Shown: one piece after another, positions 24,322-35,558 of the stretch
Layout: the number at the start of each line of letters is the position of its first letter
Numbering within the stretch: the first letter of the stretch is position 1
Origin: Daldinia sp. FL1419
Lineage: Eukaryota; Ascomycota; Sordariomycetes; Xylariales; Hypoxylaceae
NCBI GenBank assembly: GCA_025201765.1
Contig: MU623491.1
Location: forward strand, 1 to 64,000
DNA: 64,000 bases
Direction: 5' to 3'
Notes under the pieces: model-generated
Seen by the model: the letters and a program-made list of their open reading frames with translations, nothing else
Databases searched by the model: none
What the model was told of the DNA's origin: nothing
Made by a program: the position numbers and the translations under genes

Positions 24322-26006
24322 ATGACGTCTATGATTACAACGTCTACCTGGGTGCCACGAGGCTTCGCAGCGCCTTTCCCCGCCAAGTACGACTTCGATG
24401 AGGCCGAATTCGATAGGATAGCCAACCTAGCCAAGCTACAATTAGACGATGCGAATGAGGACCTGCAAGAAGCGCAAGAAGCGCAAGAAGAAGAGGGAAA
24501 TGGAGGAAGCGACAGTGACAACGACGAAAACGATGCGACTGAACCAGCCCACAAAGCCACAGGACAAGATGAAGAAGCAGAAGAGTAGGTCTACTCCTAT
24601 ATCCGTACATTGCTAGCCACTAACTTCGCCAAAAAAGCATCGACATAGACGACGCGGATCTTAAGGAGTACGACTTGGAACACTATGACGATGACGAGGA
24701 AGATGGCGAGGGCCAGCGAATGGACATGTTTGGAAACATCAAGTCTCTGGCATACTACGAATCTAATAAAGACGACCCATACATCACGATACCCGACGGC
24801 CAAGACGAGGAGGACGAAGATAGGGAAGAGCTTCAAATTCTAGCTACGGACAACCTACTACTGGCCGCGAAGGTCGAGGATGAGCTTGCGCACCTCGAGG
24901 TCTACGTATACGAAGACGAAGCCGATAACCTCTATGTACACCACGATATTATGCTTCCTGCGATACCTCTCTGCGTCGAGTGGTTGGACATTCCCGTGTC
25001 GAAAAACAGCGTGGACAAAGATTCGTCGGCCAACTTTGTCGCTATAGGGACAATGGACCCTGATATTGAAGTCTGGGATCTGGACACCATAGATTGCATG
25101 TACCCGAATGCGATTTTGGGCCAAGGAAGCAACCCGCAAGAAGAGGAAAAGAAGAAGAAGAAAAAGAAGAAATCGAAGAAGGCCAACGACGAGTACCACG
25201 TTGATGCAGTTCTATCTCTTGCCGCTAACAGAAAACACCGAAATCTGTTGGCTTCTGCCTCGGCAGACAAGACGGTGAAGCTATGGGATTTGCACACGAC
25301 GAAGTGCGCCAAATCCTACACATATCACACGGACAAAGTTTGCTCGTTGGCATGGCATTCCGTTGAGTCTACGGTACTGTTGAGTGGAAGTTACGACCGA
25401 ACCATTGTTGCAGCGGATATGCGAGCCCCCGAGGCCAAGGCTCCACGATGGGGAGTAGAGAGTGACGTCGAGAACGTTAGGTGGGATCCCCATGACCCCA
25501 ACTTCTTCTACGTTTCTACCGAGAACGGAATCATACATTATCACGACATCCGGAACGCGCCATCAAATCCTTCCGCCAGTAAGCCAGTGTGGACGTTGCA
25601 GGCCCACGACGAGTCTTTGTCGTCTTTCGATATCAACGCGCACATACCTGGATTCATGGCTACCGGCTCGACCGACAAGACCGTCAAACTTTGGAACCTC
25701 CAGCCAACGGGTCCCGCCATGGTTGTGTCACGCAACCTAGACGTCGGCAAGGTATTCTCGGCGAGCTTTGCCCCCGACGCCGAGGTAGCCTTCCGTCTTG
25801 CCGTGGCAGGAAGCAAAGGAACGATGCATGTGTGGGACACCAGCACGAACGGAGCTGTGCGACAAGCATTCGCACACAAGATCTCAAACAAGTCAGATGG
25901 CGAAATCAGGGAGAGGCTCATCGGTGTTGAAGAGGATGAAAGCTCCTCAGATGGCGAGGATGGTGGGGACGAAAATGAAGAGCCCGAATCAATGGATGAA
26001 GACTAG
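24322..26006 (+). CDS. PWP1: Periodic tryptophan protein 1 (WD40, ribosome biogenesis)
   Basis: Two exons, 24322-24584 and 24638-26006, with a 53 bp phase-2 intron (donor GTAGGT, branch CTAAC); 543 residues. Pwp1 is a nucleolar WD40 protein needed for 60S ribosomal subunit production. The family start STWVPRGFAAPFPAKY is at residues 8-23. Acidic stretches follow, then a Lys run (about 259-269) and WD repeats with SASADKTVKLWDL, SGSYDRTIVAADMR, ATGSTDKTVKLWNL and VAGSKGTMHVWD. The tail is acidic Ser/Asp/Glu-rich. Without the intron the frame stops at residue 88, so splicing is required. Confidence 0.95.
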
Positions 26007-29000
26007 AGACGGCCCGCCGAGTCTGAACTATGGTGTTTCACGGATAGATGCATTTTGGTACAATAATGTAGTTAGGCTGGCTCCGTCGTCGCACGACCCA
26101 AAATTCTTGACCCAGAATTCGTTTCTGGTTTCAAGCGTTCGGACGAACAGGGCAAAGCGATTTATTTATATTTCTATCGACCGACAGCTGAAACAAGAAG
26201 GGATGGGTGCGAATGTGGTTTGGGCTAGATCTTGACAGCCACTTCAATTCATATCCTTTCCGTCGTACTCACATACACAACTCCATAGTTATTGGAGACC
26301 GTCTCGCGAGATCTTACGATCTGTACAATGATTGCACACGATTTCCGTTACATGGGAAAGCTGAACCGAATGTCAATTGATCGCCGCTGTTTCGAGATCT
26401 TACCAATCCGGATCAGGTCGAGTGTAGGTACCCGTGCATCGTGACCAGAATCCAAACATCTAGATCTTTCACATCACTTGGGGATGTAACCAGGTTACAG
26501 GTGTCCGGTTCGCAGACCACGAACCTACCCAGATAATCAATTTGATATATATAACCGTAACCAAACTTGCCTCAACCATAGAACATTTGAAGGTAGTTGA
26601 TACTATGGCTGAAGGCTTAGCATGTGACGTGTGTGACTACCCCTAATGGAAGGTGACTTATAGAAAACAATACGAAACAGGAAGAAGTAAAAGGTACGTC
26701 GATGTTTGCTGTTGGGTCGGAGGCTCGGAAGGGAACATAGAGCTCGGGCTCCCTCAACTTTCTACTATGCAGGGAGAAATATTGGACCATTCGTATTAGG
26801 ATACCGGTGTGACCAGCTCTAGTACCAGCATCTCAAATACATCCAAATACATGTATGTAAAGAGACGCTTGTCCCGTACGGAGGCTGAGCCCGATTCAGC
26901 TTTCGCACCTGACGAACTCGCGCTTAGATGACGACGACGTCGTCTATTGCAACCGCTCTCTCGGCGACAAAATCGGAAGAAACCAAAAGAGGTATGGAGA
27001 AGAGCGCCTGAAAGACGAAAAGATGAAACACTCAGACAGCCATAGCCAATGGCGGATGGGAACAACTGACCAATAAGATTTTCTCCGCAATTAACGCCTT
27101 GCATGGCTTCGTCAGTTTCAAACTGCAGAAACCCCTGTTCGCACCGATCAGTCCTGTCAGTTTGTTTCCCTTTTTTCTCTTTTTCCTCCTCCCTCTTCCC
27201 GAAGAAGGAAAGGCCATTTCGGGGGTCCAATTATGCCATGCAATCAATTCGAAGAGTCCAAGGATAAGGGTGATCAGGGGATATCCACTCCCGCCGATTC
27301 TCTCGGTGGATCAACGATGATTGATCGGATCCATGTCCACCCTGCCACCACGGGAGGGGTGAAAAGTCCTGGAACATGGGCACGGTAAATTACAACAATG
27401 AGACCTTTGTGCAAATGCATTGAACAATGAAAGTGAGGCCTTTTTTGTCAATACGATGCATAGTATATTTGCAATTCTGCATTCTAGAGACGCGGCCGGC
27501 TTTGTAATGTGATATATGTGATCTATGAGCATAGACATCGATAAAGGAACGGCCACGTAACGGCGTAATCTTATGCTGCAGGAACGGGATGAGTTGTGCA
27601 TTTGGAAAGATATGTATGTCATTGTTATTTGTGTAGCATCGGCAGCGGGAAGGACTCATGCCCAAAAAGATGATTTGAGAGTTCTTCGAGCTCCTTGAGC
27701 TCTCATGTTTGCCATCATCCTACTGGCCGGTCTTCAACTGGTACCTGCATTTAGTGGCTTGATAATCTTTGCTCTACGTGGCGTTGGGTAGAGCAAGGTG
27801 CAGAGAGTGGTAGCAGTCGGGAGACATTGGCCAGGATGCCTAACTAATGAGAATCAAGGAACGACTTACTAAGGAAAACTTTCGCTGGGTTCGAGACCTG
27901 ATTCGTTAACGCGCCGCCTGCCGAGCTTTTTAGGGACCAGGGGCGATGATTGAGTCAGCCAATCCGCGGTCCCTGTCATCAGATTCGCCTAACTGGGGTT
28001 CCCGTCCTGCGCTAACTTACAAGTGAGAGCACGAAAAATCATTAGAGGGCGTCCACAGGGATTCTGGATTCTAAGGTAGTTGTTTCCTGAATCTTTAGTG
28101 CCACTGTCGATCGATCAAGTCTTTCTTTAGTTTGGATATTAGAGATTTTTGGTGCTAGGGAAATAGCGAAGGAGGGGTGAGTAGCTGAAGCAGACAAAGA
28201 AAAAGGGGTACATGATTCGTGACGCAGGAAGTGGACAATAGGAACGGTCGGGAATCAAAGAAGTTGTAGATAGCTTAACTAGTGAGAAAAGGAAGTCAAG
28301 CTGCTGCGTTTAAATGCACTATGTATATTAAGTTCAGGTGGGTTGTCAATGCCTAAGCAAGCATAAGAAGAAAGAACATGCGAGGGTCTAAAAAGGTTAG
28401 TATCTGATACACCGATTATAGGCTCAGTTTCTAAGACTTTATACTGAAATCTCAAAGAACTGTTTTGTACCTGAAACTTCACAAATACTTTCGCCCTAAG
28501 TTCCCCTACTCCTTGTAAGTGGAGACTTTGAATGGGATATAGCCCTGTCTAGGGTTTCTTTCCCCATGTCTTTCTTTCTTTCTTTTTTTTTTTTTTCCTT
28601 TTCTTCTCCCCAGTCTCGACCACGAACCCCTGGGTGCGCTTTATTAGTATTATTGTTGCGATTCCTTTTTTATTCCAAGTGCATGCACTCCTTCACTTTC
28701 CACTCTTTCTAACCACTTGCCCGTCTTGTTGGCACTATTTTTCCTATTCATTCATTCCTCTTTTCTCTGGATCCTCATCCAAGACTCGTCGCCGGTCACG
28801 AATTAACAAGTCTCTTGAGGCTTCAAAAATATTGTCCTTCCTTTTATATTCCAAGGTATTACGACAACTATTGTCAAGATCCTTGATCTTATCAGGAACC
28901 TGGTTGTTTCACTGTTTCGTTCTAGTACATACAAACCCCCTTCTTCAGCCAACCCTCCCAAAAACATCGTTGGGGGACGTCTTTCTTTTAGAAAAGAATT

Positions 29001-30001
29001 TTTTAAAAAAAACGTCAGCACTCTTTTTCGAATTGAGTAGCCAACAATTTCGGAGTTGGCGACGAATTCGTGTGAAAATTTACACAAACACCAAGACAAG
29101 AGATCCACATGCTACCAATATAAGGGAATTCGTGAGAGTTTGATATCATACCTCGATCAACCTTGGACAGGTTCGATTTAACGATTTTCATACTCCCATC
29201 TTACTTCGGTGTGGTGACTGCATCAAATCCAGGTCACCTTATATTCTCCTCGGCGTTCATTTAGAGATTCCGAAGAGGCGTCAACTGGAAATCCCGAAAT
29301 TCTACGCCTCACTATCTTCCCCCGCGGCTAGTGCATTTCGCATTTTCTGTGAAGTAAACGGTTAAAGTGTTTTGCAACAGCAACCTTAGATTCGCAACTA
29401 CTGGATTCGGTCATCTTGGACTGCTTGGCCATTTAACGTAACGATACACCTAGTCTGAAAGGGGGGACCCCGCGATCTCACAGGATCACATCAGGTTGTT
29501 TCGCCAGGACCCAACCATATTGTCCACCTGCCTAATCAGGGTGACATCGTCTCCTGCACAAGCGTCCGTTAAGCGCGTCCAAAGGTGGTATCCGTCACCC
29601 GCTTGAAATAGGTTGTAGCATACTTGCTGTCACTATATCCTTTCATTCAACTCAGGGTTGTCGCATTGTCCGACTTTGACAATCTCAACTTTGGGCTTTA
29701 GGCATCGCATCTTACCCTATCGCCTTCCCGTGAAGAAAAACCCGACTTTTAAAGTGGATTAACGCAGGTCGGAGAAAGTTTGTAGGGCGCGATTTTTTCA
29801 GGTCCGATTAAACCAGCTTACGTTGAAGGGTATCGGTCTTTTCTAAGCTGGATTCCCGCGTCTGGGTGGCACAACATAAATCCAACGCCATACCGAGCCT
29901 CCTCCTGTGTTTCGCCTTATATTCTGGAAATCTTCCAGGGTAGAACAAACTAGTCCTTAATTATCTTCAACACTAAAATATTCTTGAAACCGTCAGCCAT
30001 C
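26007..30001. other. 4 kb gene-free stretch upstream of the Ser-rich gene
   Basis: No gene could be supported on either strand. A pyrimidine tract (C/T runs) lies at 28,556-28,610, followed by further T-rich sequence, which suggests a promoter and long leader for the gene at 30,002. Open frames such as 26,796-27,230 (minus) and 28,634-29,143 (plus) are low-complexity or lack ATG starts and conserved features. A candidate regulatory cluster is at 27,932-27,974. Confidence 0.55.
27932..27974. promoter_or_regulatory. Candidate regulatory cluster (AGGGG, TGAGTCA, CCAAT within an inverted repeat)
   Basis: The inverted heptamers AGGGACC and GGTCCCT enclose an AGGGG word, TGAGTCA (27,951-27,957, the Gcn4/CPC-1 type site) and CCAAT (27,959-27,963). 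The grouping resembles a promoter element cluster, but the nearest downstream start is 2 kb away and each word is short enough to arise by chance. Confidence 0.3.
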
Positions 30002-30886
30002 ATGTCTCTTGCGCGCGCCTTTACGACGAGGCGAAAGCAGTCCTCGCAGGATCTAGGCATATTGCCGCAACGGAGCAACACCACCTCTAAGAATAACTCT
30101 GCGGCAATTCGCAATAAAATATCTAGTCCTATGGCCCTTACCCACACGACTAATATGCTCGCATATAATGCACCGGATTTATATCCTCGATCAGAAGCTT
30201 CACCAATTGAGTCCACCAAATCCGACGATTCTTCTTCTGATAGCCCCCGTACTAGCGCATCGTCACCGCCGACCAGTCCTGATATCCCATCAGCAGATCG
30301 ATCAGTTACGCCAGAGCCCAATCACCTTTCGTGCTATTTTATCGCTTCGGGCCAACCCAAGACGCCTTCCAGTACCAACAACGAAGCGCCAAGTATTCCA
30401 AAGCGATCACCATCGCATACCAAGAAGGCCTCAATCGACAACCTAGCAAACAAGTTTTCACGTCTTTCTAACCAATCCGGCAAGTCCGTCTCTACTAAGG
30501 CGAGTTTCTCGCTATCGCGCTCGTCATCAACCTCGACGACGGCCACTTCCATCTCATCTGGATCTTTCTCTCGCAAACCATCTGTGTCTTCTGCGGTACC
30601 CCCCATGCCTCCTGTAGTCACATCGCCACCCCCGGCTCGTCCTACTTACCGCCGGGACTATTCTGAGAGCCAGCACCCTTTTGGTAACGAGCTGGCACAG
30701 GTGTCAGAACTCGCGGAGGAACTGGGCGTTAAGGACAAGATGCAGATTATCGACGAGGAAGAGCAAGAGCTTCTTGCTCGAGGTCTTTGCAGATTCCGGC
30801 CCGAAGATTACCTGGCTGAGGTCCAAGGACTTTTCGCAACTTTCTTCAAGCCCGAACCAGCCGAGATAGAGCAGGCATGGATTTAA
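30002..30886 (+). CDS. Ser/Thr/Pro-rich protein of unknown function with conserved-looking C-terminus
   Basis: Single exon, 294 residues from the ATG at 30002 (MSLARAFTTRRKQ); an in-frame ATG at 29984 would add six residues. I do not recognise a family. Residues 1-215 are dominated by Ser, Thr, Pro and Lys (for example SRSSSTSTTATSI) and look disordered, with many possible phosphorylation sites. The last 75 residues are more ordered: HPFGNELAQVSELAEELG, an acidic helix (IIDEEEQELLARGL), then FRPEDYLAEVQGLFATFF. No signal peptide or membrane segment is seen. Codon use is regular and the frame is clean, supporting a real gene. The upstream region is unusually long and empty. Confidence 0.85.
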   Translation: MSLARAFTTRRKQSSQDLGILPQRSNTTSKNNSAAIRNKISSPMALTHTTNMLAYNAPDLYPRSEASPIESTKSDDSSSDSPRTSASSPPTSPDIPSADRSVTPEPNHLSCYFIASGQPKTPSSTNNEAPSIPKRSPSHTKKASIDNLANKFSRLSNQSGKSVSTKASFSLSRSSSTSTTATSISSGSFSRKPSVSSAVPPMPPVVTSPPPARPTYRRDYSESQHPFGNELAQVSELAEELGVKDKMQIIDEEEQELLARGLCRFRPEDYLAEVQGLFATFFKPEPAEIEQAWI

Positions 30887-33630
30887 AACGGTACAATTTA
30901 CGTTTCGCCCGAATCTCACCGCCGGAGTTTCGGGAGTAGCATTATATGCGGCATTTCAATGTATATATTTTGGACAGTCGACTACGATTCTGCGCACAAA
31001 CCTACCTCACAAAAAGGTCTCGGTATAAAGGGACCCGGCGATTAAGATTTACGGGTTCAAGTTGCGGAGTTTGGTCTGATATTACACGCAGGGCGAGGTT
31101 CAAAGAAGGGAACCAAGGCGTTCGAGACAGGGTTGAAATTTGTGGTCTAATACCCAGACACTTAGCACTAGACCTATACTGGTCATTTTTCTTCTGTTAT
31201 ACGTCGAGTTTGATGGATTGGGGTGGAATATATCGTCTATGAAGCACTTCTTTACCAAGGCTCAAGCTATGTTAAAGAATCGGTGTGGACATACACCCAT
31301 TTATTTATGAATCACATTTACGTAGTGTCAAGCGATGAACTCGACATTATGTGCGCATGAATTTATGATTGTTATATCTAGACGATTTCGATTCTTTGCT
31401 AGTCCCTTGCTGATTATAGCACGGCGTGATTTGTAGTATAACTATCGACTTTAAAAACGAACTTACGGGGACGACCTCTACCTAACCTCGAGGTTAACGG
31501 GTAATTGGCACGCGATTTGAGCTATAATTAGCGTGTTGAGAATTTTCAAGTTTTTGATATTAATACAATAACAGAGCATGTTCTAGAGCAGTCCGCCAAC
31601 GATTAGGCTAATCTATATCGGATGGGCATTGTGAGGTCTATGGATGCCGTTGAATATGCTCACGATATCACCACACATCATTCCTGGAGCTATTTCAGTT
31701 TGGTATGTTACATAAGGTAACTAACCTGGAGAGGTGACCTTTGTATGTAGTGGCATGATACATTCCCCGCACAACAGATGGTTTGCTGCACAGCGGAGAG
31801 GAGTCCCCTCATTGGACGTCGGCCTCCGAGGTGGTTCACGATAAGAATCTCCTCCTTGTTGTGGTATAGCATCGGCGTTTGTATTATCCAAGCAGGCCTT
31901 AGAGCAAGCAGTATGGCCGAGATGTGCATGCACACGTGCGAATATGACCCGCATGACCAGACTTGGAAGTGGTCAACGAAAGACATATAGCCCGGTGATC
32001 CGAACAGGTCGAACGCGCAAGAGGCACTTACACAGTTGCGTGTAAGGGGGAATGATGTAAGTCTCTATAAGCTTCCCCAAGTCCGGAATCATCGGACTAG
32101 TGAGACGTAAGCTCTCACTAAAGCTTGGTAAAAAGGATGGCATGACGGCTTGGATGGAGAAGTCGTCTAAGACATAAGACATCAGAACCTTATCTCAGCA
32201 GATCGGACCCCAAGCTGTCGGTCAAAAAGACCCATGTTAGGTAGTAACATAATAATGTAAGCTAGCGTGTGTGTAGAGTTTCTACTCTTCGGTCTATCTT
32301 AACGTATGATGGTTGCTAAAATAAAGTAAAATAAAATAAAAACTAAAATCTTGTTGTCGTCTTCGGTTCCGAAAATAGCTACTTGCATAGAGTAAATCAT
32401 GACGATCTCGACGTGGCTCGGCCTATGCCGACGGGTCTATGCAGGTATACAAATATTATATGCCTTCCCGATTCCGATAAAGAGCATCGTGATACGCGGC
32501 GGTTGGACGTAAATTGAATCGTTTCAAGATACTTACTATAGTAGTAGGTTGATCGACGAGTTGTAGCCGTGGCCGCGGCCGTGGCGCCGGCGAGTCCCCG
32601 TCACGGACAGAGAGCACTGCCTTGGGTAGGTAGCTACCTATATTCCCAACCCGATAACCTACCGAATTATCTCTGCATTGGGTAGTAGACACGTCTTATG
32701 CGCATCCTAGTCGTGACGTCTCCGCATCTGTGTTTGAAGACTCGGGCGACGAGAACAGCGGAAACGAGCCTGGTGGGAATGAATGTATGCGGCTCGTAGA
32801 ATGTAGCGAGTTTTGGTGGTTGATTCTCGGTTTCATGTCGTACTAGAGTGCCTAAGGTTAGGTAGATAAGATTAGGGAAGTTATAAAAAGAAGCATATTT
32901 CCGTAGTTACTTATTTTTTTTTTTTTCTTTTACTTTTTTTTAGGAATATCTGATCACGAGACGAAGTGTCGATGTTTTGATTTTTTACCAACGAACTGGG
33001 TTATGATGCTAGTAGTTAATTAGAACTTAGACTTTAACTTCAACTCAAGCTTTCTGTAATTAATCCGTACACAAGTGTATATAGTGTATAGTGTATAGCA
33101 ACTTCGGCTATGCATGTTTTTGTACGGACGAGAAAGACCCAACATTGAAACACCTACATAGGTACATATGTAGTAAATGGCATCTAATTTGTACAACTTC
33201 CAAGGAACGGGCATTAGCGTATAGGTAGGTACCTCCATATTAGTTATGTACACTAGTATACGTAGTGACGTACAATACCACAGGCACCGCAGTGGAGAAC
33301 CGGCATTAACTGCGTGCAATGCAACCACTAAAATTAGCAATCAGCAATTAGCACGCTGGGATATTGATGGATTTGATCAAATCCACTAAAGCTAGGCCCC
33401 CCGTATGCCCCTGAAGCCCTTTCGAAAAACCCCCTAAATCAACGTGGGTACGACGCAGTTGACGTATGTCCACATAACACAACTTCCATATTCTTTTTTT
33501 TTCTCCTTTACCCTTTCCATTCTTGGCTTTTTTTTTTCGCTTTGGTCCTTGTCTTGTCCTTGTCTTGTTTCGTCTCGCACAAAGCAAGCGAACCAACAAC
33601 TCTCGTTTTTACACCCCTTTTTGTCGAGAA
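30887..33630. other. Gene-free intergenic stretch
   Basis: No supportable gene on either strand. A stretch of ATAAAA-type simple repeats lies at about 32,318-32,345 and poly-T tracts at about 32,913-32,940. Pyrimidine-rich sequence near 33,490-33,570 marks the leader of the deacetylase gene. Short open frames here have no recognisable features. Confidence 0.55.
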
Positions 33631-33807
33631 ATGCTCCCTTCGTCAAACGGTACACGCATGACGAACGAGTCCGAGCTCAATCCCGAGTCCTGTCGTACTT
33701 GTTCCGGAAGTAATAGTAGGAATAGTAAGACAAGTTGCTATACCGCATCCGCATCCACATCCGCGAGCCGAGGGCCTCTCCAATCGATGTCCGAGCCGCC
33801 ATCCTGA
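33631..33807 (+). other. Upstream open reading frame before the deacetylase gene
   Basis: A 58-codon ATG frame (starts MLPSSNGTRMTNESE, ends SMSEPPS) lies in the probable 5' leader and stops 63 bp before the deacetylase ATG. It could reduce or condition translation of the main frame. It is rich in Ser and Thr and matches no family I know. Whether it is within the transcript is not shown by the sequence. Confidence 0.4.
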
Positions 33808-33870
33808 GCTATTTAGATATATCCCCCCCCGTCGAATGCTACCCTCCCTTGATCCACTCGCCTGAAGCAA

Positions 33871-34677
33871 ATGCTGCGCCTGCCCGCGCTCTTCCGCCTG
33901 CCCTCCAAGCTACGGCGCCGGGCCCGCCGCCGAAGGATGACAACCCTGCTCTCCCTAATCGTCATCCTAGGCCTGCTGGTCGTCCCTTTCTACGTCGTAT
34001 ACAAGCCCCCGCGCTCTCTGATCCGGTACTTCGCACGGCGCTGGCCCGACGTCCTATGGGAGGTTCCCTCCACCGATCAAAAGGTCGTAGCCCTGACTAT
34101 CGACGACGCTCCCTCGGAACACACGCAGGAGATCCTCGCCGTTCTTAACGGCCACGAGGCTACGGCCACTTTCTTCGTTATTGGCGGACAGGTACCCGGT
34201 CGAGAGGAGACGTTGGCGGATATTGTACGCAGCGGAAGTGAACTGGGGAACCATGCGATGCACGATGAGCCGTCCCGCGCCCTGTCGGACGAGGAGTTGA
34301 CGACACAAATAGAAACAGTGCGAGAGCGTATCCGGGCTGCGTACGCGACGGCTAATAGCGTCGAGAACCCCAAGATGCCGCCGCAATATTTCCGGCCCGG
34401 ATCAGGCTTCTTCAGCGATCGAATGCGTGCGTTGGTTGATAAGCTAGGGTACCGAATAGTACTCGGTAGCGTGTATCCGCACGATGCGCAGATTTCGTGG
34501 TCGTGGCTCAACGCGCGGCATATCTTGAGCATGGTGCGTCCCGGGTCAATTATCGTGTGCCACGATCGTCGTGGTTGGACGGCGCCGATGTTGCGAACAG
34601 TATTGAAGAAGTTGAAGAAAGATGGATATCGGGTTGTTAGCTTAACGGAGATGCTCGAGATAACGGGGCAGCGCTGA
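33871..34677 (+). CDS. Membrane-anchored polysaccharide deacetylase (NodB/CE4-like)
   Basis: Single exon, 268 residues. CE4 enzymes remove N- or O-acetyl groups from chitin or related polymers with a metal-bound water. A basic N-terminus (RRRARRRR) followed by a membrane segment (about 25-44) predicts a type II membrane anchor with the catalytic domain outside the cytosol. Motif 1 is TIDDAP (76-81; D78/D79), motif 2 NHAMHDEPS (127-135), motif 3 RPGSG (175-179) and motif 5 IIVCHD (227-232). Motif 2 departs from H-x3-H: three residues after H128 is H131, and the usual second ligand position is D132. Motif 3 lacks the second Pro. Activity is therefore likely but not certain. The substrate cannot be told from sequence. 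Confidence 0.9.
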   Translation: MLRLPALFRLPSKLRRRARRRRMTTLLSLIVILGLLVVPFYVVYKPPRSLIRYFARRWPDVLWEVPSTDQKVVALTIDDAPSEHTQEILAVLNGHEATATFFVIGGQVPGREETLADIVRSGSELGNHAMHDEPSRALSDEELTTQIETVRERIRAAYATANSVENPKMPPQYFRPGSGFFSDRMRALVDKLGYRIVLGSVYPHDAQISWSWLNARHILSMVRPGSIIVCHDRRGWTAPMLRTVLKKLKKDGYRVVSLTEMLEITGQR

Positions 34678-35558
34678 ATTTTTTTATACCGGCAGCATAA
34701 TTCTAGAGGATCCCCGTGAACGAGGAATGTATATCATAAAGACGTGCGGAAAGAGGACGAAGCGATCTAATACGGCGGCAACCTCTATTATCACTCTGTC
34801 GACATTCAACAGAGCCGGCCGCATCCCAACAGCGTGTTATCATTTCGCACCATTCAGCGCCACTTACTGGAATAGAGACTACCCAAGGCTAAGGTAGACT
34901 GAGTCGCCCAGCGTGTTTTATTCTAACGTTAGCGGTGCAACCAGCGTGGAAATCAGACCTACGCATGAATAGGGCATGGGAGGGTGTGTGTGTGTGTGTA
35001 CGCATAAGAAGCGTTGTATACAAATCATTGCATAATCCCCATTTACGAACTAGATGCTCCGAAGAGAGCCGGTACCAGGATTACGGACAGCTGGTCTGGC
35101 TTAGAAGGATAGGGTATGAATAATGAAGAGTTGGGTTGTTAATACAGCGAGCCTAGAGGCTTGGGATAGATGTTGTTACACTGTTAATCTGGGCTATAGG
35201 CGGGGTTGAAAGTGTATAACACTGTGGCTTGTCCGTAATTATTATAGAATATATTATTCTACAAGCTCTGAATCTATGTCTCGAGTTGAGTGTGCAAGTT
35301 CGCACTATTCTTGTAGCTGTATTAAGGTATTAGGGGTGGTCCTTTTTCAACATCTAGGGAACTAGAACCTACGAGTCTGAGCAGTTCGATATAAACCTCA
35401 ACCTTCCTGACGAAACGCAGGCTACATACTTCAAAGTAGTTAATATTCTAACCGTAGCATTCTAATCTATATAGTTGCCCCAAGATATCTTTCAGAGCGG
35501 ATAGCTTTTATAGCATCCTCTTCGCGCTCGTACATTTCCTCGTCGATGTTACCCCTAT
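34678..35558. other. Intergenic region between convergent genes
   Basis: Lies between the 3' ends of the deacetylase and the PLP-enzyme gene. It contains a short GT microsatellite (about 34,984-35,000). No gene was recognised. Confidence 0.6.

Noticed and set aside
26796..27230. 144-codon minus-strand frame
   Set aside because: Low-complexity Lys/Glu and Arg runs, no conserved motif, other frames equally open.
28634..29143. 169-codon plus-strand frame
   Set aside because: Begins at a non-ATG codon within pyrimidine-rich leader-like sequence and shows no protein features.
33444..33713. 89-codon plus-strand frame upstream of the deacetylase
   Set aside because: Composed of a translated pyrimidine tract (Phe/Leu/Ser runs), as expected for a leader; only the later ATG frame at 33,631 was kept as an uORF.
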